Source: Nocardioides sp. (lineage in GTDB: Bacteria > Actinomycetota > Actinomycetes > Propionibacteriales > Nocardioidaceae). Taken from it: a stretch of 6,451 nt of DNA. The stretch is from contig JAHEXO010000136.1 in NCBI GenBank assembly GCA_023252065.1, forward strand, positions 1 to 6,451, in the 5' to 3' direction. The notes beneath the pieces are model-generated. The model was not told the DNA's origin and searched no databases. It was given only the letters and a program-made list of their open reading frames with translations. The translations under genes were made by a program, and so were the position numbers. This document shows, one piece after another, positions 5,652 to 6,451 of the stretch. Position 1 is the stretch's first letter; every line of letters begins with the position of its first letter.

Positions 5652-5669
5652 CCGGCTCTCACGAGCCGG
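5652..5669. terminator. Compact bidirectional hairpin between convergent genes
   Basis: CCGGCTC (5652-5658) pairs with GAGCCGG (5663-5669) around a TCAC loop. It starts right after the flavoprotein TGA (5649-5651), and the neighbour's TGA (5661-5659 on the minus strand) is in the loop. There is no T-tract. Confidence 0.5.
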
Positions 5670-6451
5670 GCGCAACCCGGAGCCGGCGGATGTGCCTCCG
5701 GATCGAGCGGAGGACGTCCGGACCGAGGGAGCCGCGGGCGAACCAGAAGGCGGCCGACGAGTAGCCCACGCGGACGTAGCCGTCGCGCTTGAGGAGCGTC
5801 TTCCAGTGGCCCTTCCCCATCTCGAGACCGCTCACCAGGATCAGGTCGGGGTGGTGGGCACGGTTCCAGGCCACCCATCCCCTCAGGCCGCCGGGCCAGG
5901 TGTTGTTGAGCTCGCGGCCGAGCCCCATGCGGAGCAGCTGGTAGCTCGTGGGGTTCGCCCGCTTGGCGAGCACCAGGTACTCCGGTGCGCCGATGGACCA
6001 GATCCGGGCGTTCGGGACCCGGGCGAGCGCGACTCGGGTCGCCGCCCGCTGGGCCACGAGCCGGTCGTCGTGGACGGTCACCGAGTAGTGCACCGCCAAG
6101 GCGGTCGGCAGGGCGATGCACAGGGCCGCCACCACGAGGAAGCCGCGCCGAGGCATCCGGACCTCGAGCGCGGCGATGCCCGCGCCGATGCCCAGGGCGG
6201 CGAGGGGAAGCAGGGTGAAGGCATCCAGGTAGCTGTAGAAGTCGACCTCGACCCAGACCAGCGAGCCGACGGTCGCCACCGCGAGCGCCACCAGGGTGGC
6301 CGTCGCCTGCTCGTGTCGGCGGGACCGATCGGCCACCCGGACGGCGGCGATCACCAGGACGAGCACCAGGCCGCCGAGCAGCAGCCAGAGCGAGGCGCCG
6401 AACCCCTCTCGGAGAGACGCCCACCTGCGACCGACGCCGGACGTGAACGAG
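5659..6451 (-). CDS. Multi-pass membrane protein, C-terminal part; GT39-like possibility
   Basis: The frame is open to the right edge, so the N-terminus is missing; 263 complete codons are visible. Four hydrophobic segments come first (about visible residues 18-42, 50-70, 75-95 and 100-120, the last including FLVVAALCIALPTALAV). A soluble C-terminal domain of about 140 residues follows, with ARIWSIGAPEYLVLAKRANP, TSYQLLRMG, NNTWPGGLRGWVAWNRAHHP and DLILVSGLE. The tail ends in a basic stretch, RSIRRHIRRLRV. Many membrane helices followed by a domain reading 'IWSIGAPEYL...NPTSYQ...TWPGG' recalls actinobacterial membrane proteins annotated as glycosyltransferase family 39-like or hypothetical. 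The catalytic N-terminal loop of such enzymes would lie outside the window, so the activity is unproven. An internal GTG at 6366 is not the true start, because the hydrophobic frame continues upstream of it. Confidence 0.72.
   Translation of the reverse strand, partial: SFTSGVGRRWASLREGFGASLWLLLGGLVLVLVIAAVRVADRSRRHEQATATLVALAVATVGSLVWVEVDFYSYLDAFTLLPLAALGIGAGIAALEVRMPRRGFLVVAALCIALPTALAVHYSVTVHDDRLVAQRAATRVALARVPNARIWSIGAPEYLVLAKRANPTSYQLLRMGLGRELNNTWPGGLRGWVAWNRAHHPDLILVSGLEMGKGHWKTLLKRDGYVRVGYSSAAFWFARGSLGPDVLRSIRRHIRRLRVAPGS

Noticed and set aside
4817..6424. Minus-strand 535-codon frame covering the flavoprotein and the right-edge gene
   Set aside because: It spans the 3' ends of two convergent genes in a different frame and shows only low-complexity basic sequence; the adjacent frame has membrane helices and a plausible domain.
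1..6451. CRISPR arrays, tRNA and rRNA genes
   Set aside because: No regularly spaced direct repeats and no cloverleaf or rRNA-like segment was seen on either strand.

Overview
The window is high-GC throughout. Its codon usage is GC-rich at third positions, it has actinobacterial-type proteins, and it contains a likely leaderless promoter, so it most resembles a chromosomal segment of a high-GC actinobacterium (for example a nocardioform or Nocardioides-like organism). Family names come from recalled motifs; no database search was run.

Left end (1-1015, minus strand): this is the most interesting part. A reverse transcriptase with retron-like motifs runs off the left edge (1-765). About 29 bases upstream of its GTG start lies a block (795-971) bounded by a perfect 15-base inverted repeat. 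Inside it are two strong short hairpins and a longer stem. A weak promoter places transcription start in the upstream repeat arm. This matches the msr-msd plus RT layout of a retron. The rest of the RT and any effector lie outside the window.

Middle left (1016-1659): a 64-residue single-pass membrane protein on the plus strand (1169-1363) is followed by a hairpin, a 16-bp stem-loop terminator with a possible competing stem, and a short gene-free stretch of less GC-rich sequence with C-tract repeats.

Middle (1660-3561): a membrane methyltransferase of the methanethiol S-methyltransferase type (mddA, minus) is divergent from an alpha/beta-hydrolase fused to a LuxR-type helix-turn-helix domain (plus). 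They share an 87-bp intergenic region with a 12-bp palindrome, so the fusion protein may control mddA.

Right (3608-6451): a seven-helix DUF4203-like membrane protein, probably leaderless, is followed 25 bp later by a flavin-monooxygenase-like FAD/NAD(P) oxidoreductase. Its stop lies 7 bp from the convergent stop of a multi-pass membrane protein that enters from the right edge. A compact hairpin between the two stops can serve as a bidirectional terminator.
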